Shown: positions 36,925 through 48,757, numbered from the stretch's first letter. The stretch: DNA of 64,000 nt from Aliihoeflea sp052435735 (GCA_052435735.1 JBQVNB010000008.1:103606-167605); one strand, 5' to 3'. The notes: generated by a model from the letters alone, not told the origin. Numbers and translations are program-made.

Positions 36925-37308
36925 TCAGGCGCCGACGAGCTTCAACTTGGAATCGAAGACGTTCAGGACACGGGGCAGTTCGTGTCCGCGTTTCAGGATG
37001 GCTCCGTTCGCGGCCACGACAGAGAACGCTCCTTGCTTGCGCGCCAGAGCCGGCGTCTTCACGATCTGGAAGAGCGGAACTTCGCTTGTTCGCCGAAAGA
37101 CCGAGAACAGCGCCTTGTCCTTGAGATGGTCGATGGCGTAGTCCCGCCATTCGCCGGCGGCGACCATACGGCTGTAGAGACGCAGGATCAGGTCGAGTTC
37201 GAGACGGTGAAAGGTGACGGGAAGCTCCATGCGCTCGCGGCGGGCCTCATGGAGCGGGATGAGTATTGCGGAAGAATCGGTGCCTCCGCCAAATCCGCCA
37301 TCGGTCAT
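36925..37308 (-). CDS. DUF2794 domain protein
   Basis: A 127-residue cytosolic protein of the DUF2794 family (alphaproteobacterial, unknown function). The conserved core HRLELDLILRLYSRMVAAGEWRDY and a C-terminal FQIVKTP...LPRVLNVF are visible. Upstream in-frame sequence to 37551 does not look conserved, so ATG 37308 is used. It lies between ccmC and the DUF1223 gene on the same strand, 78 bp from ccmC. Confidence 0.85.
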   Translation of the reverse strand: MTDGGFGGGTDSSAILIPLHEARRERMELPVTFHRLELDLILRLYSRMVAAGEWRDYAIDHLKDKALFSVFRRTSEVPLFQIVKTPALARKQGAFSVVAANGAILKRGHELPRVLNVFDSKLKLVGA

Positions 37309-37633
37309 CGGCGAACCTCCTCGTGACAGTTTCGCGACAAGGAAGGGTCGCGCGGTCGGCTGGAGATTGCAAGGCCAAATGCACTGTTGCCCCGCAGTCA
37401 CACCGCCTTCACGACGCGGGACAGACTGTCCGAATTGGTGATGACCAGGCATAATTTCGCCACAATTAATCCCATTTGCGGCCCCAATCCGGGGACAGTC
37501 TGCAGCCGTTGCCTGAGACGGTTCGGTCCGACCCGGTTTCCGTAACCCCAAGCCCCCCGCCCACGGGGCCGACGTCGGATCGAACCAACTCCGGTCAACA
37601 ATCCTTCAAAATCTGCGTGCATTCGCGGTCCGG
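37309..37633. other. intergenic region upstream of DUF2794 gene
   Basis: This 325-bp stretch contains no convincing gene. It should hold the DUF2794 promoter. A perfect dyad GGACAG-A-CTGTCC lies at 37419-37431, and a GGACAG half repeats at 37493. The DUF1223 gene ends at 37634, with no clear terminator hairpin seen. An in-frame extension of the DUF2794 reading frame passes through but has no family similarity. Confidence 0.5.
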
Positions 37634-38392
37634 TCAGGAGCCGGGCTGATGATGGATCATCGCCGCGCCGCGGATCGTTCCCGGCAGCCCGTTGGCGTTG
37701 ATCTCCTGCACGAGCACGGCTACGCCGCCGCTGCTCTTCTTCTGCACCTCGTGCAGAGGCATCCGCAATTCCTGGCTCTCGCCCTGCCACATGCCCGCCG
37801 CGTGATAGGCGCGAACCGGGTGGATGTAGCTATGCGTCTGGCCGCGATTCTTGCCCTGCGTGATCGCGACATCCGCCCGTTCGTCGAAATAGAGGATGAC
37901 GATCGCGGCCTCGGCCGCCACCTTCCCGCCCCCGATCCCGATCAAAAGGCTGTCGTCATTGAAGGCGAGATCGACGTCGACCGGCAGCGAATGGCCCATC
38001 TGCGCCCGACGCAGCGCCGATTCGACACGAGCGGGCTTCGAGCCCTTCACGTCGATCGAGCCATTGACCACAATCTGGGGCGTATAGACCGAACGGTTGC
38101 CGAACATGCGCGAATAGTCGCGCTGGCGCTCGGTGTTCTCCGGCCGGGCGAGCGTATCCTTCCAGCCCAGATAATCCCAATAATCGACATGGAAGGCGAG
38201 CGCGACGACGTCGCCCCGCTCCGCCAGTTCGCCCAGCAGGGAATCGGCGTTCGGGCAGGAATTGCATCCCTGGCTGGTGAAAAGCTCGACGACGGCGACG
38301 GGCCGTTCGACATCCGGCGTGGCCGATGCCGCAAATGCTCCAAGGCTGGCTATCGCAAAGGCGATGAGCCCGAATGCGCGTCGCTTGCCCAT
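37634..38392 (-). CDS. DUF1223 secreted thioredoxin-fold protein
   Basis: A 252-residue exported protein with a signal peptide (about residues 1-25, AFAASA) and a thioredoxin-like CxxC motif in ELFTSQGCNSCPNAD (C43, C46). The DUF1223 family has no proven substrate; a periplasmic thiol-redox role is a guess from the fold. ATG 38392 follows an upstream in-frame ATG (38425) that would put extra residues before the signal sequence. It lies between acnA and DUF2794 on the minus strand. Confidence 0.86.
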   Translation of the reverse strand: MGKRRAFGLIAFAIASLGAFAASATPDVERPVAVVELFTSQGCNSCPNADSLLGELAERGDVVALAFHVDYWDYLGWKDTLARPENTERQRDYSRMFGNRSVYTPQIVVNGSIDVKGSKPARVESALRRAQMGHSLPVDVDLAFNDDSLLIGIGGGKVAAEAAIVILYFDERADVAITQGKNRGQTHSYIHPVRAYHAAGMWQGESQELRMPLHEVQKKSSGGVAVLVQEINANGLPGTIRGAAMIHHQPGS

Positions 38393-38560
38393 GATCGTTC
38401 CGGTTGCGAGCGGTCGAGCCGACATGGCACCGCCCTAGAGGGATAAGGTTAGGCCCGCGCGAAGGTCAACGGAAAGTCACGTTGCGGTGAAAGTTTTGCG
38501 CCAAACGACACCAAATGACACCGTTTTTCGCATGTTCTCGGCGCTTTGGCGCGCGAAACG

Positions 38561-38590
38561 AAAAAACCGGGGCGCGAGGCCCCGGTTTCG
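38561..38590 (-). terminator. rho-independent terminator of acnA
   Basis: On the minus strand, after the acnA stop (38619), a 10-bp perfect stem (38564-38573 with 38579-38588, GC-rich) with a 5-base loop is followed by a run of six T. Its position 30 bp downstream of acnA fits a terminator for acnA. Confidence 0.88.
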
Positions 38591-38618
38591 ATCACGCGAC
38601 CTTGATGGCCGCATTCGG

Positions 38619-41312
<2,694 letters not shown>

Positions 41313-41572
41313 GTGCGTTCCCTAACTGTCGGTGCCGATGGGGGACGAACGCCAGTGTGCATCACGCGCAAAGGTGCGGGTACGGTCATTTCCGCTGTCC
41401 GTCACCTCGCAACCGGGCCGTTCAAGGCGGCGCGCATGCTGGTTCGGCCAAAATGATCTGCACGCCGACCGCTGGCGTGGTTGCCGGTTCTATAGAGAAT
41501 TTCGTAGAAGAGTTCTAGAGAGCGGCGGGGCAAATTTCGCCGTAGTGATAGATATTTGGCAAGGGGTCCGCC
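41313..41572. other. acnA-ccmA divergent intergenic region
   Basis: This 260-bp region must contain both promoters. It holds a close pair of similar short units, TTCTATAGAGA (41488-41498) and TTCTAGAGA (41513-41521), near ccmA. These could be regulator half-sites or chance. No gene, terminator or long dyad is visible. Confidence 0.4.
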
Positions 41573-42178
41573 ATGCGGCTCGTGGCAACAGGGCTGAGCG
41601 GCGAACGGAGCGGCGAACATGTGTTCGGCCCGCTCGACTTCGCGATTTCGGCCGGCGAGGCGCTGGTCGTCACCGGCGAGAACGGCTCGGGCAAATCGAC
41701 CCTCCTGCGCGTCGTCGCCGGGCTTCTCGCGCCGTCGGCGGGAAGTGTTTCGCTCAAAGGCGTCGGCGAGGAGACGATCGCGTCGTCGGCGCACTATCTC
41801 GGTCACCAGAACGCGATGAAGACGGCCTTGAGCGTCGAGGAGAACCTGAAATTCTGGCGCGACTTCGAGGGCGAGCCGCATCTGGAGATCGACGAGGCGC
41901 TGGACATGGTCGGCCTTCCCGACATCGGCCACCTACCCTTCGGCTACCTCTCGACAGGCCAGAAGCGCCGGGCGTCGATCGCGCGCCTGCTGGTGAGCTA
42001 TCGCCCGGTCTGGCTGCTGGACGAGCCGACAGCGGGGCTCGACGCGCGTTCGGAACGGCAGTTCGCGGGGTTGATGGCGGCGCATCTGGAGGATGGCGGG
42101 CTGATCATGGCCGCGACGCACGTGCCGCTGGGAATTGCGGGGGCTCGGGAGATGGTGATGGGCGGCGCTCACGCATGA
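41573..42178 (+). CDS. ccmA: heme exporter ATP-binding protein
   Basis: ATPase subunit of the CcmAB heme-handling ABC complex, 201 residues. Walker A GENGSGKST (35-43), signature LSTGQKRRASIARLL and Walker B LLDEPTAGLD are intact. It starts the ccmAB pair on the plus strand, divergent from acnA. The 188 bp to ccmB is taken up mostly by a family C repeat, unusual because ccmA and ccmB are normally nearly adjacent. Confidence 0.95.
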   Translation: MRLVATGLSGERSGEHVFGPLDFAISAGEALVVTGENGSGKSTLLRVVAGLLAPSAGSVSLKGVGEETIASSAHYLGHQNAMKTALSVEENLKFWRDFEGEPHLEIDEALDMVGLPDIGHLPFGYLSTGQKRRASIARLLVSYRPVWLLDEPTAGLDARSERQFAGLMAAHLEDGGLIMAATHVPLGIAGAREMVMGGAHA

Positions 42179-42190
42179 CGCCGCGCAAGC

Positions 42191-42335
42191 ACCCCCACTC
42201 CGGCCGCCTTCGGCGGCCACCTCTCCCCCTGCCCGGGGGAGAGGAAATGCGCTGCCGCATCGTCGGCGTTTTTCCAGCTTGGCTTGCTCTCCCCCGGGCA
42301 GGGGGAGAGGTGGCCCGAAGGGACGGAGTGGGGGT
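42191..42335. repeat. paired inverted repeat, family C
   Basis: Left arm 42191-42243 (53 bp) and right arm 42287-42335 (49 bp) are inverted copies, differing by a small indel in the CCGCCTTCGG part. The centre is 43 bp. The ends read ACCCCCACTCCG and CGGAGTGGGGGT. Family A arms begin with the same ACCCCCAC. It lies between ccmA (stop 42178) and ccmB (start 42366). Confidence 0.9.
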
Positions 42336-42365
42336 GATCTCCCACAACGCTTCGGGATCACCCGC

Positions 42366-43031
42366 ATGCTAGCCCTCCTCCACCGCGACATCCGGCTCGG
42401 CATCCGCGCCGGCGGCGGGGCGCTGGTGGGCGTCCTGTTCTTCCTCGCCATCGTCGCCGTCGTCCCGTTCGGCGTCGGACCCGACCTGAACCTCCTCGCC
42501 CGCATCGGCCCGGCCATCCTCTGGATCGGCGCGCTGCTCGCCAGCCTGCTCGGCCTCGACCGCCTGTTCCAGGCCGACCGCGAGGACGGCTCGCTCGATC
42601 TCCTGATCATCGCCGACCAGCGCCACATGCTGGCCGTGACGATCTTCGTCAAATGCGCCGCGCACTGGACCGCGAGCGTGCTGCCGCTGGTCGTCGCCTC
42701 GCCGCTGCTCGGCCTGTTCATGAACATGGAGCCGGTCGCGATCCTCGCGACCTCTGCGACGCTTCTCGCCGGCACTCCGGCCATCGCTTTCATCGGCGCG
42801 GTGGGCGCGGCGGTCGCCGTCTCGCTCCCGCGCGGCGGGCTGCTCGTCTCGGTGCTGATCCTGCCGCTGGTGATCCCGGTTTTGATCTTCGGCGTTTCCG
42901 CCGCCTATGGCGCGGCGAACGACCCCCAGCCCTTCCTGCCGCCTTTCCTGATCCTGTGCGCCCTCACCCTCTTCTTCGCAGTGATCGGCCCCTTCGCCGC
43001 CGCGCTGGCGCTCAAATCGTCATCGGATTGA
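42366..43031 (+). CDS. ccmB: heme exporter membrane protein B
   Basis: Inner-membrane partner of CcmA, 221 residues with six hydrophobic spans. N-terminal LLHRDIRLGIRAGGG and the loop DREDGSLDLL are the usual CcmB features. ATG 42366 is chosen; an upstream frame overlaps the repeat. In most rhizobia ccmC follows at this point; here the next gene is an unrelated acetyltransferase in the opposite direction, ending 3 bp away. Confidence 0.95.
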   Translation: MLALLHRDIRLGIRAGGGALVGVLFFLAIVAVVPFGVGPDLNLLARIGPAILWIGALLASLLGLDRLFQADREDGSLDLLIIADQRHMLAVTIFVKCAAHWTASVLPLVVASPLLGLFMNMEPVAILATSATLLAGTPAIAFIGAVGAAVAVSLPRGGLLVSVLILPLVIPVLIFGVSAAYGAANDPQPFLPPFLILCALTLFFAVIGPFAAALALKSSSD

Positions 43032-43034
43032 ACC

Positions 43035-43604
43035 TCAGGCCTCGCCGCGGAACCGGCGCTCGGGCAGCGAGGCGGGGTCCGGCGGCGCATCCGCGCCCTC
43101 GTTGAGCGCAAGCTGCATGAAGGCCGTGTCGAGCCAGCGGCCATGCTTGTAGCCGGTTCCGACGAGCCTGCCGGCATCCGCAAAGCCCATCTTCGCATGA
43201 AGCCGCACCGAAGCACTGTCCGGCCGACCGTCGCCGATGACTGCGATCATCTGGCGAAAGCCGAGCTGTGTCGCTGCCTCGATCAGGCGCTCCATCAATA
43301 GCCGTCCGACGCCCGCACCCTTGGCGTCGGGCGCGACATAGACCGAGTTCTCGACGATGAAGCGGTAGGCCGGGCGCGGACGGAACGCGCCGGCATAGGC
43401 GTAGCCGACCAGCTTGCCGCCCCGCTCCGCCGCGAGATAGGGAAAGCCGCCCGCCTCGAGCGCGGCGAAGCGCGTCGTCATCTCGGCAAGATCCGGCGGG
43501 ACGAGCTCGTAGCTCGACGTGCCGTTCGAAACGGCGTCGGCGTAGATTGCGGTGATGGCGGGAAGGTCGGCGCGCGTGGCGGGGCGGATGGTGATGGCGG
43601 TCAT
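43035..43604 (-). CDS. GNAT N-acetyltransferase (phosphinothricin-type)
   Basis: A 189-residue GNAT of the Pat/Bar group: IRPATRADLPAITAIYADAV at the start, FRPRPAYRFIVENSVYVAP and the acetyl-CoA motif GAGVGRLL in the middle, and GFRQMIAVIGD after it. The group acetylates phosphinothricin or methionine sulfone-type amines; the natural substrate is unknown. It converges with ccmB and lies 3 bp from it, so no terminator fits between. Confidence 0.88.
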   Translation of the reverse strand: MTAITIRPATRADLPAITAIYADAVSNGTSSYELVPPDLAEMTTRFAALEAGGFPYLAAERGGKLVGYAYAGAFRPRPAYRFIVENSVYVAPDAKGAGVGRLLMERLIEAATQLGFRQMIAVIGDGRPDSASVRLHAKMGFADAGRLVGTGYKHGRWLDTAFMQLALNEGADAPPDPASLPERRFRGEA

Positions 43605-43678
43605 GCAAAGGCTCTCCGGTCGATCATTGATAGGAGAGCTTTCCGATCAGGAAAATCCCGCGTGCGGCTGGCCCAACG

Positions 43679-43705
43679 AAAAAGGGCGGCCCGAAGGCCG
43701 CCCTT
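43679..43705 (-). terminator. terminator of the Bax-inhibitor gene
   Basis: A perfect 10-bp stem (43682-43691 with 43696-43705) with a CGAA loop lies just after the 43727 stop on the minus strand and is followed by TTTTT. It separates this gene from the acetyltransferase gene. Confidence 0.85.
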
Positions 43706-43726
43706 GTCCATTTCCGTTCGTGCCGA

Positions 43727-44506
43727 CTATTCGCGGTTGCCCAGGAACTGCAGCATGAACATGAAGAGGTTGATGAAGTCGAGGTAGAGACGCAGCGCGC
43801 CCATGATGGCCTTGCGGCCCATGGCGACGGCGCCGTCGCCCTCGAAATACATCTCTTTGATCTTCTGCGTGTCGTAGGCGGTGAGGCCCGCGAAGATCAG
43901 CACGCCGATCGCGGAAACCGCGAACTGAAGCGCCGAGGACTGCAGGAAGATGTTGACGATCATCGCGATGATGAGGCCGAACACGCCCATGATCAAGAAC
44001 GAGCCCATGCCCGTCAGGTCACGCTTGGTCGTGTAGCCCCACAGCGACAGGGCACCGAAGGCGGTCGCGGTGATGAAGAAGGTCTGCGTGATCGACTGGG
44101 CCGTGTAGACCAGGAAGATCGACGACAGCGAAACGCCCATCATTGCGGCATAGGCCCAGAAGGTGGTCTGCGCGGCCGATACGCTCATCTTGTCGATGCG
44201 GAACGACAGGAAGAACACCATGGCGAGCGGCGCGAGCATGACGACCCAGCGCAGCGGCGAACCGTAGAGCGTGGCGCCGAGCGCGGTCAGCATCGAGCCG
44301 TTGCCGAGCGTGGCGACGGCCTGGCTCGGATCGGAAGTGGTGGCGAGCGAGACGGTGCCTAGGGCGGCAACGCCGGTGATGGCGAGGCCGAGCGCCATCA
44401 GGTTGTAGACCCTGAGCATATAGGCGCGCAGGCCCTGGTCGATAGAGGCATCGGCCTGGACGCCGGCGGCCCCGTACCGCGCCTGATAATTACGAAGGTC
44501 AGCCAT
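43727..44506 (-). CDS. Bax inhibitor-1/YccA family membrane protein
   Basis: A 259-residue protein with about seven membrane helices of the BI-1 (YbhL/YccA) family. The N-terminus is cytosolic and polar, followed by LRVYNLMALGLAITGVAALG. The family C-terminal segment YLDFINLFMFMLQFLGNRE is complete. Family members form pH-sensitive calcium leak channels or interact with FtsH, but the role here is unknown. It has its own terminator and a possible structured leader. Confidence 0.93.
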   Translation of the reverse strand: MADLRNYQARYGAAGVQADASIDQGLRAYMLRVYNLMALGLAITGVAALGTVSLATTSDPSQAVATLGNGSMLTALGATLYGSPLRWVVMLAPLAMVFFLSFRIDKMSVSAAQTTFWAYAAMMGVSLSSIFLVYTAQSITQTFFITATAFGALSLWGYTTKRDLTGMGSFLIMGVFGLIIAMIVNIFLQSSALQFAVSAIGVLIFAGLTAYDTQKIKEMYFEGDGAVAMGRKAIMGALRLYLDFINLFMFMLQFLGNRE

Positions 44507-44514
44507 GTGAATGG

Positions 44515-44585
44515 TCCTCTTTGCTACTGTCCCGTCCGGTGTCGGGCGTACTCATGAACATGTCGTTAAACATGCGCCCAGGCGC
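44515..44585 (-). promoter_or_regulatory. possible ybhL-type RNA leader
   Basis: Upstream of the BI-1 gene the minus strand can fold into a hairpin: GGGCG (44575-44579 read backwards) with CGCCC (44544-44548), and an inner CATGT / ACATG helix. Beside it lies a CCCG...CGGG stem within 44529-44548. The ybhL RNA motif was reported in Rhizobiales upstream of BI-1 family genes, so a match is plausible. I could not compare with its covariance model. Confidence 0.3.
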
Positions 44586-44725
44586 CGCTGGCGGGACTCC
44601 AGCATGCCTGTGGCAGAATATGCGCATTCCGTGCGACGATCACAAGACCAAACTGGCGCTGAAATGTGGCGTGAACGGCGGCAAATAGTCCCGATCGTCA
44701 ACGCTGACAACAATGTGAGCCCATT

Positions 44726-47272
44726 CTAAAGTTCGCGCAAGACGGGTGCCGCCTTGTGACCGAGCACGCGCCACGTGCCGACGAGCCCGAAACCGACCGT
44801 TAGCACCAGCGCGATGACGATCGTCGAGACGGCAACTTCGGGCAGGAATGCCGAGGGCAGCCCCATGATCCGCGCGATCACGAACCAGGCCGCGACACCG
44901 CCTGCGAAGAGCGCGAAGATCGCCGTCGCCAGCCCGATGATCGTGTATTCGAGCGAGAAAGCCGTGATCAGCGTTCGCCGCGTGGCGCCCAGCGTCTTCA
45001 GCACCACCGCATCGTGAACCCGCGCCCGGTTGCCGGCGGCAAGCGCGCCCGACAGCACCAGCACCGAGGCGACGAGCGCCACGCCCGCCGCCGCCCGGAT
45101 CGCGACGGCGAGCTGCGCGACGATCTGGTTGACGATGTCGAGCGCGTCCTTGACCCGCACCGACGTCACCGACGGGAAGGTCCGCGTGATCGCATTGAGG
45201 ATGCGTGCCTCGTCGGCGTTGGTCGCGGTATCGTCGGCAAGCGTCGCCAGCCAGGAATGCGGCGCACCGGCGAAGGTGTTGGGCGAAAACACCATGACGA
45301 AGTTGATGCCCATCGATTCCCACTCGACCTGCCGAAAATTGGCGATCCGGGCTGTCACGTTGCGGCCGAGCACGTTGACGGTGATCGTATCGCCGAGCTT
45401 CAGGCCGATCTCGCCGCCCTCCTCGGCTGCGAAGGAGACCAGCGGCTCGCCGTCGTAATCTTCCGGCCACCACGTGCCCTCGGAGAGCGTCGAGTTCTCC
45501 GGTGCGTTGCGCGCATAGGTGATGCCGCGGTCGCCGCGCAGCACCCAGGCGCCTTCCGGCGGCACCTGAATTTCGCGCACGTCGACATCGTTGATCTCCA
45601 TTACCCGCCCACGCAGCATCGGCACGCGAATGAGCTTGCCCTCGGGCGCCTCGGCCTCGACCAGCGACGCGAAATCCTCGACCTCGTTCGCCTGGATGTC
45701 GACGAAGAAGAAGTTCGGCGCCTGCTCGGGCAGGTTGCCCGAAATCTGCCGGCGAAGATTGCCATCGATCAGCGCCAGCGTGACGAGGAGCGTCAGGCCG
45801 AGCCCGAGCGACAAGACGACGGACGGCGTCAGGGCGCCGGGACGGTGGACGTTGCCCAGCGCGAGCCGGAGCGCGGTGGAGGAAACGCGCGGGCTGCGGC
45901 GGGCAAGCGCCTGCACCAGCACCCCCACGACGCGCAGCACCAGAAAGGCGAATATGGTCGCGCCGACGAAGATGGTCGCGATACGCCGGTCGCCGGAGAA
46001 ACCGACCGCAAGGACCGCCAGCATGATGGCGATCGCCGCCGCCGAAATCACATAGACCGCACGCGGCAGGCCACGACCTTCGAGCCCGAGTTCGCGGAAA
46101 AGCGCGGTCGCCGGCACGTCGCGGGCGCGGCCGAGCGGCAATATGGCGAAGGCGAGCGTCACCATCAGGCCGAACAGCGCCGCCAGCGCCAGCGCGCCGG
46201 GATAGATGCCGCCTTCGGACGGGATCGGCAGGACATTGGCGAGCATCGCGCTCGCCGCGAACGGCATGATCGCAGCCAGCACAAGACCAACGGCGATACC
46301 GACGCCGGCGATGATCAGGATCTGGATCAGGTAGATGGAAAAGACCAGCGCGCCCGACGCGCCGAGGCTCTTGAAAGTGGCGATGACCCCGCGCTTGGCA
46401 TCGAGATAGGCCCGCACGGCATTTGCCACCCCGACGCCGCCGACGACGAGGGCGGTCAGCCCGACCAGCGTCAGGAATTGCGAAAAGCGCTCGATATTGG
46501 AGGAGAGCGACGGCGCGGCGTTGGTGCGCGAGCGGATCGACCAGCCGGCCTCGGGAAACTGCGCGCCAGCGGCCTCGCGGATGGCCTCGATCTCGTCTTC
46601 CGACGTACCGAGCGGCATGCGGATCTTGTAGCCATGCTCGACGAGGCTGCCTTCCTGCAACAGGCCTGAGGCGCGCAGGCCATCGATCGACACCATCAGG
46701 CGCGGCGCAAGGCCGAACCCGTCCGAAATCGCGTCGGGCTCGTTCAGCAGTTCGGCGCGCAGCTCGAAGATTTGGTCGCCGAGGACGACACGGTCGCCGA
46801 TCTCGAGCCCGAGCCGCTGGAACAGGATGTCCGGCGCCACCGCGCCATAGACACCGTCGCGCTCCTCGATCTGCGTCGCGATGGGGTTCGTGAGCGTGGT
46901 CTCGACCGCGCCATAAAGCGGATAGGCGCCATCGACGGCCTTGGCCTCCACCAGCGTCTGGTCCGACCCGTCCTCGAGCCGCACCATCGACCGGATGCCG
47001 GCCGTGTGCGTCACGTCGCCGATCTCGGCGAGGAAACCCGCCTCATCCGGCGTCGTCTCGCGCTGGTTGAGCTCGAAGCGCATGTCGCCGCCCAGCAGGG
47101 TCTGGCCCTGGTTGGAAACGCCAAGCGTGATCGCCTGTGCGACGGAGTTGACGCCTCCGATGGCCGCGACACCGAGCGCGATGCAGGCGATGAAGATGAG
47201 GAAGCCGGAAAGGCCGGCGCGCATTTCGCGGCCGGCGAAACGGAAGGCGAGGGCGAGGTGGCGGGAGGTCAT
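44726..47272 (-). CDS. ABC transporter permease, FtsX-like (YbbP family)
   Basis: An 848-residue permease with two FtsX-type membrane bundles and a large periplasmic MacB-like domain. There is one membrane segment near residue 20, a cluster around residues 260-480, and another cluster in the last 120 residues. With the adjacent ATPase (47334-48032) it matches the YbbAP pair, whose function is not firmly known, although a role with a nearby TesA-like esterase is a common idea. Its start at 47272 is 61 bp from the ATPase stop. Confidence 0.92.
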   Translation of the reverse strand: MTSRHLALAFRFAGREMRAGLSGFLIFIACIALGVAAIGGVNSVAQAITLGVSNQGQTLLGGDMRFELNQRETTPDEAGFLAEIGDVTHTAGIRSMVRLEDGSDQTLVEAKAVDGAYPLYGAVETTLTNPIATQIEERDGVYGAVAPDILFQRLGLEIGDRVVLGDQIFELRAELLNEPDAISDGFGLAPRLMVSIDGLRASGLLQEGSLVEHGYKIRMPLGTSEDEIEAIREAAGAQFPEAGWSIRSRTNAAPSLSSNIERFSQFLTLVGLTALVVGGVGVANAVRAYLDAKRGVIATFKSLGASGALVFSIYLIQILIIAGVGIAVGLVLAAIMPFAASAMLANVLPIPSEGGIYPGALALAALFGLMVTLAFAILPLGRARDVPATALFRELGLEGRGLPRAVYVISAAAIAIMLAVLAVGFSGDRRIATIFVGATIFAFLVLRVVGVLVQALARRSPRVSSTALRLALGNVHRPGALTPSVVLSLGLGLTLLVTLALIDGNLRRQISGNLPEQAPNFFFVDIQANEVEDFASLVEAEAPEGKLIRVPMLRGRVMEINDVDVREIQVPPEGAWVLRGDRGITYARNAPENSTLSEGTWWPEDYDGEPLVSFAAEEGGEIGLKLGDTITVNVLGRNVTARIANFRQVEWESMGINFVMVFSPNTFAGAPHSWLATLADDTATNADEARILNAITRTFPSVTSVRVKDALDIVNQIVAQLAVAIRAAAGVALVASVLVLSGALAAGNRARVHDAVVLKTLGATRRTLITAFSLEYTIIGLATAIFALFAGGVAAWFVIARIMGLPSAFLPEVAVSTIVIALVLTVGFGLVGTWRVLGHKAAPVLREL

Positions 47273-47333
47273 GGGAGCGGCCTCGCAGTGCGAGAGTCTT
47301 TGGTAGGGTTCCCGCTCAAAAGACTCACCCCCA

Positions 47334-48032
47334 TCACGCCCGCACCGCCTGCAATTGCGGCTCGCTCTCGATCCGCCCCGACCGAATCGCGATCTGCCGC
47401 GAGCACCGCGCCGCCAGTGCCGGGTCGTGCGTCACCAGCATCAAGGTCATGTCGCGCTCGACGGCCTTGGCGAACAGCATGTCGGCGATCTGCCGGCCCG
47501 TCGCCTGGTCGAGGTTGCCAGTCGGCTCGTCGGCGATGAGCAGGCGCGGCGAGGGCGCAAGGGCCCGTGCGATGGCGACGCGCTGCTGCTCGCCGCCCGA
47601 CAATTCGCCCGGATAATGCGTCAGCCGATCCTTGAGGCCGACCTCAGTCAGCTCCCGCTCCGCAATGGCGAAGGCGTCGTCACGGCCGGCAAGCTCCAGC
47701 GGCACGGCGACGTTTTCGAGCGCCGTCATATTGGGGATCAGGTGGAAGGACTGGAAGACGATACCGACATTGCGGCCGCGAAAGGCGGCAAGCTGGTCCT
47801 CGCTCATCGCGGTCAGATCTTCGCCGGCGATCCGGATCTGCCCGGCATCGATGCGCTCCAGCCCGGCGAGCACCATCAAAAGCGTCGACTTGCCCGACCC
47901 GGACGGGCCGACGATGCCGGCCGTCTCGCCGGCGGCGATGTCGAGGCTGATGCCCTTCAGGACATGGACGGACGATGCGCCCTCGCCGAGCGTGAGCGAA
48001 ACGTCTTTCATCTCGATGACGGGTTTAGTCAC
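47334..48032 (-). CDS. ABC transporter ATP-binding protein (YbbA family)
   Basis: A 232-residue MacB-type ATPase. Walker A is GPSGSGKST, the signature is LSGGEQQRVAIARAL and Walker B is LLIADEPTGNLD. It is the partner of the FtsX-like permease and together they probably form a mechanotransmission or lipid/lipoprotein complex. It is divergent from the TesA-like esterase gene with only 89 bp between start codons; that pairing is conserved in many proteobacteria. Confidence 0.93.
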   Translation of the reverse strand: MTKPVIEMKDVSLTLGEGASSVHVLKGISLDIAAGETAGIVGPSGSGKSTLLMVLAGLERIDAGQIRIAGEDLTAMSEDQLAAFRGRNVGIVFQSFHLIPNMTALENVAVPLELAGRDDAFAIAERELTEVGLKDRLTHYPGELSGGEQQRVAIARALAPSPRLLIADEPTGNLDQATGRQIADMLFAKAVERDMTLMLVTHDPALAARCSRQIAIRSGRIESEPQLQAVRA

Positions 48033-48121
48033 GGCCGATCGCTCCTATATGCGCTTTGAAGCGGGAACGGTCGTTCCCTGACGGGCCGGCGAACCGGCTG
48101 GTTTCATATGGGTTGTGGGTG

Positions 48122-48757
48122 ATGGCGTTCAATTCTTCCATACGCGTTTTGGTCGTAGGCGCGCTGGCGCTCGTCGCCGGTGTCGCCTCGGCGATGGCCG
48201 AACCGGTGCGGATCGTGGCCTTCGGTGACAGTCTGATGGCCGGATACCAGTTGAACCCGGGCGAATCCTTCCCCGAAAGGCTGGAAGAAGCGCTGAAGGC
48301 GCGCGGTCACGATGTGGTGATCGCCAATGCCGGCGTCTCCGGCGATACGACGAGCGCGGGCCTCGCCCGCCTCGACTGGTCGGTGCCCGACGATACACAG
48401 CTCGTCATCCTGGGGCTCGGCGCCAACGACATGCTGCGCGGCGTCGACCCGGGCGTCACCGAGCGCAACCTTACCCAGATGATGGAACGGCTCGATGCCC
48501 GCGACATCGACGTGATGCTGATGGGCATGCTCGCCGCGCCCAATCTCGGCGCGTCCTACGGCACCCGCTTCAACGGCATCTATCCGGGCCTCGCCAGCCG
48601 CTTCGACGTCGAGCTCTACCCCTTCTTCCTCGACGGCGTGACCACCGTTTCGGGCATGACGCTCGACGACCGGATGCACCCGAGCGCGGCCGGCGTCGAC
48701 CGCATGGTCGAGGGCGTGCTGCCGATGGTGGAAGCCTATATCGAGGCGCAAGGGTAA
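48122..48757 (+). CDS. TesA-like GDSL arylesterase/thioesterase
   Basis: A 211-residue exported SGNH hydrolase. There is a signal peptide to about residue 26 (VASAMA). Catalytic Ser is S37 in FGDSLMAGYQL, the oxyanion Asn is in GANDML, and D183/H186 are in DDRMHP. E. coli TesA is periplasmic with thioesterase, arylesterase and lysophospholipase activity. ATG 48122 is used, because upstream in-frame residues would precede the signal peptide. The divergent ATPase gene suggests a shared envelope task. Confidence 0.92.
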   Translation: MAFNSSIRVLVVGALALVAGVASAMAEPVRIVAFGDSLMAGYQLNPGESFPERLEEALKARGHDVVIANAGVSGDTTSAGLARLDWSVPDDTQLVILGLGANDMLRGVDPGVTERNLTQMMERLDARDIDVMLMGMLAAPNLGASYGTRFNGIYPGLASRFDVELYPFFLDGVTTVSGMTLDDRMHPSAAGVDRMVEGVLPMVEAYIEAQG

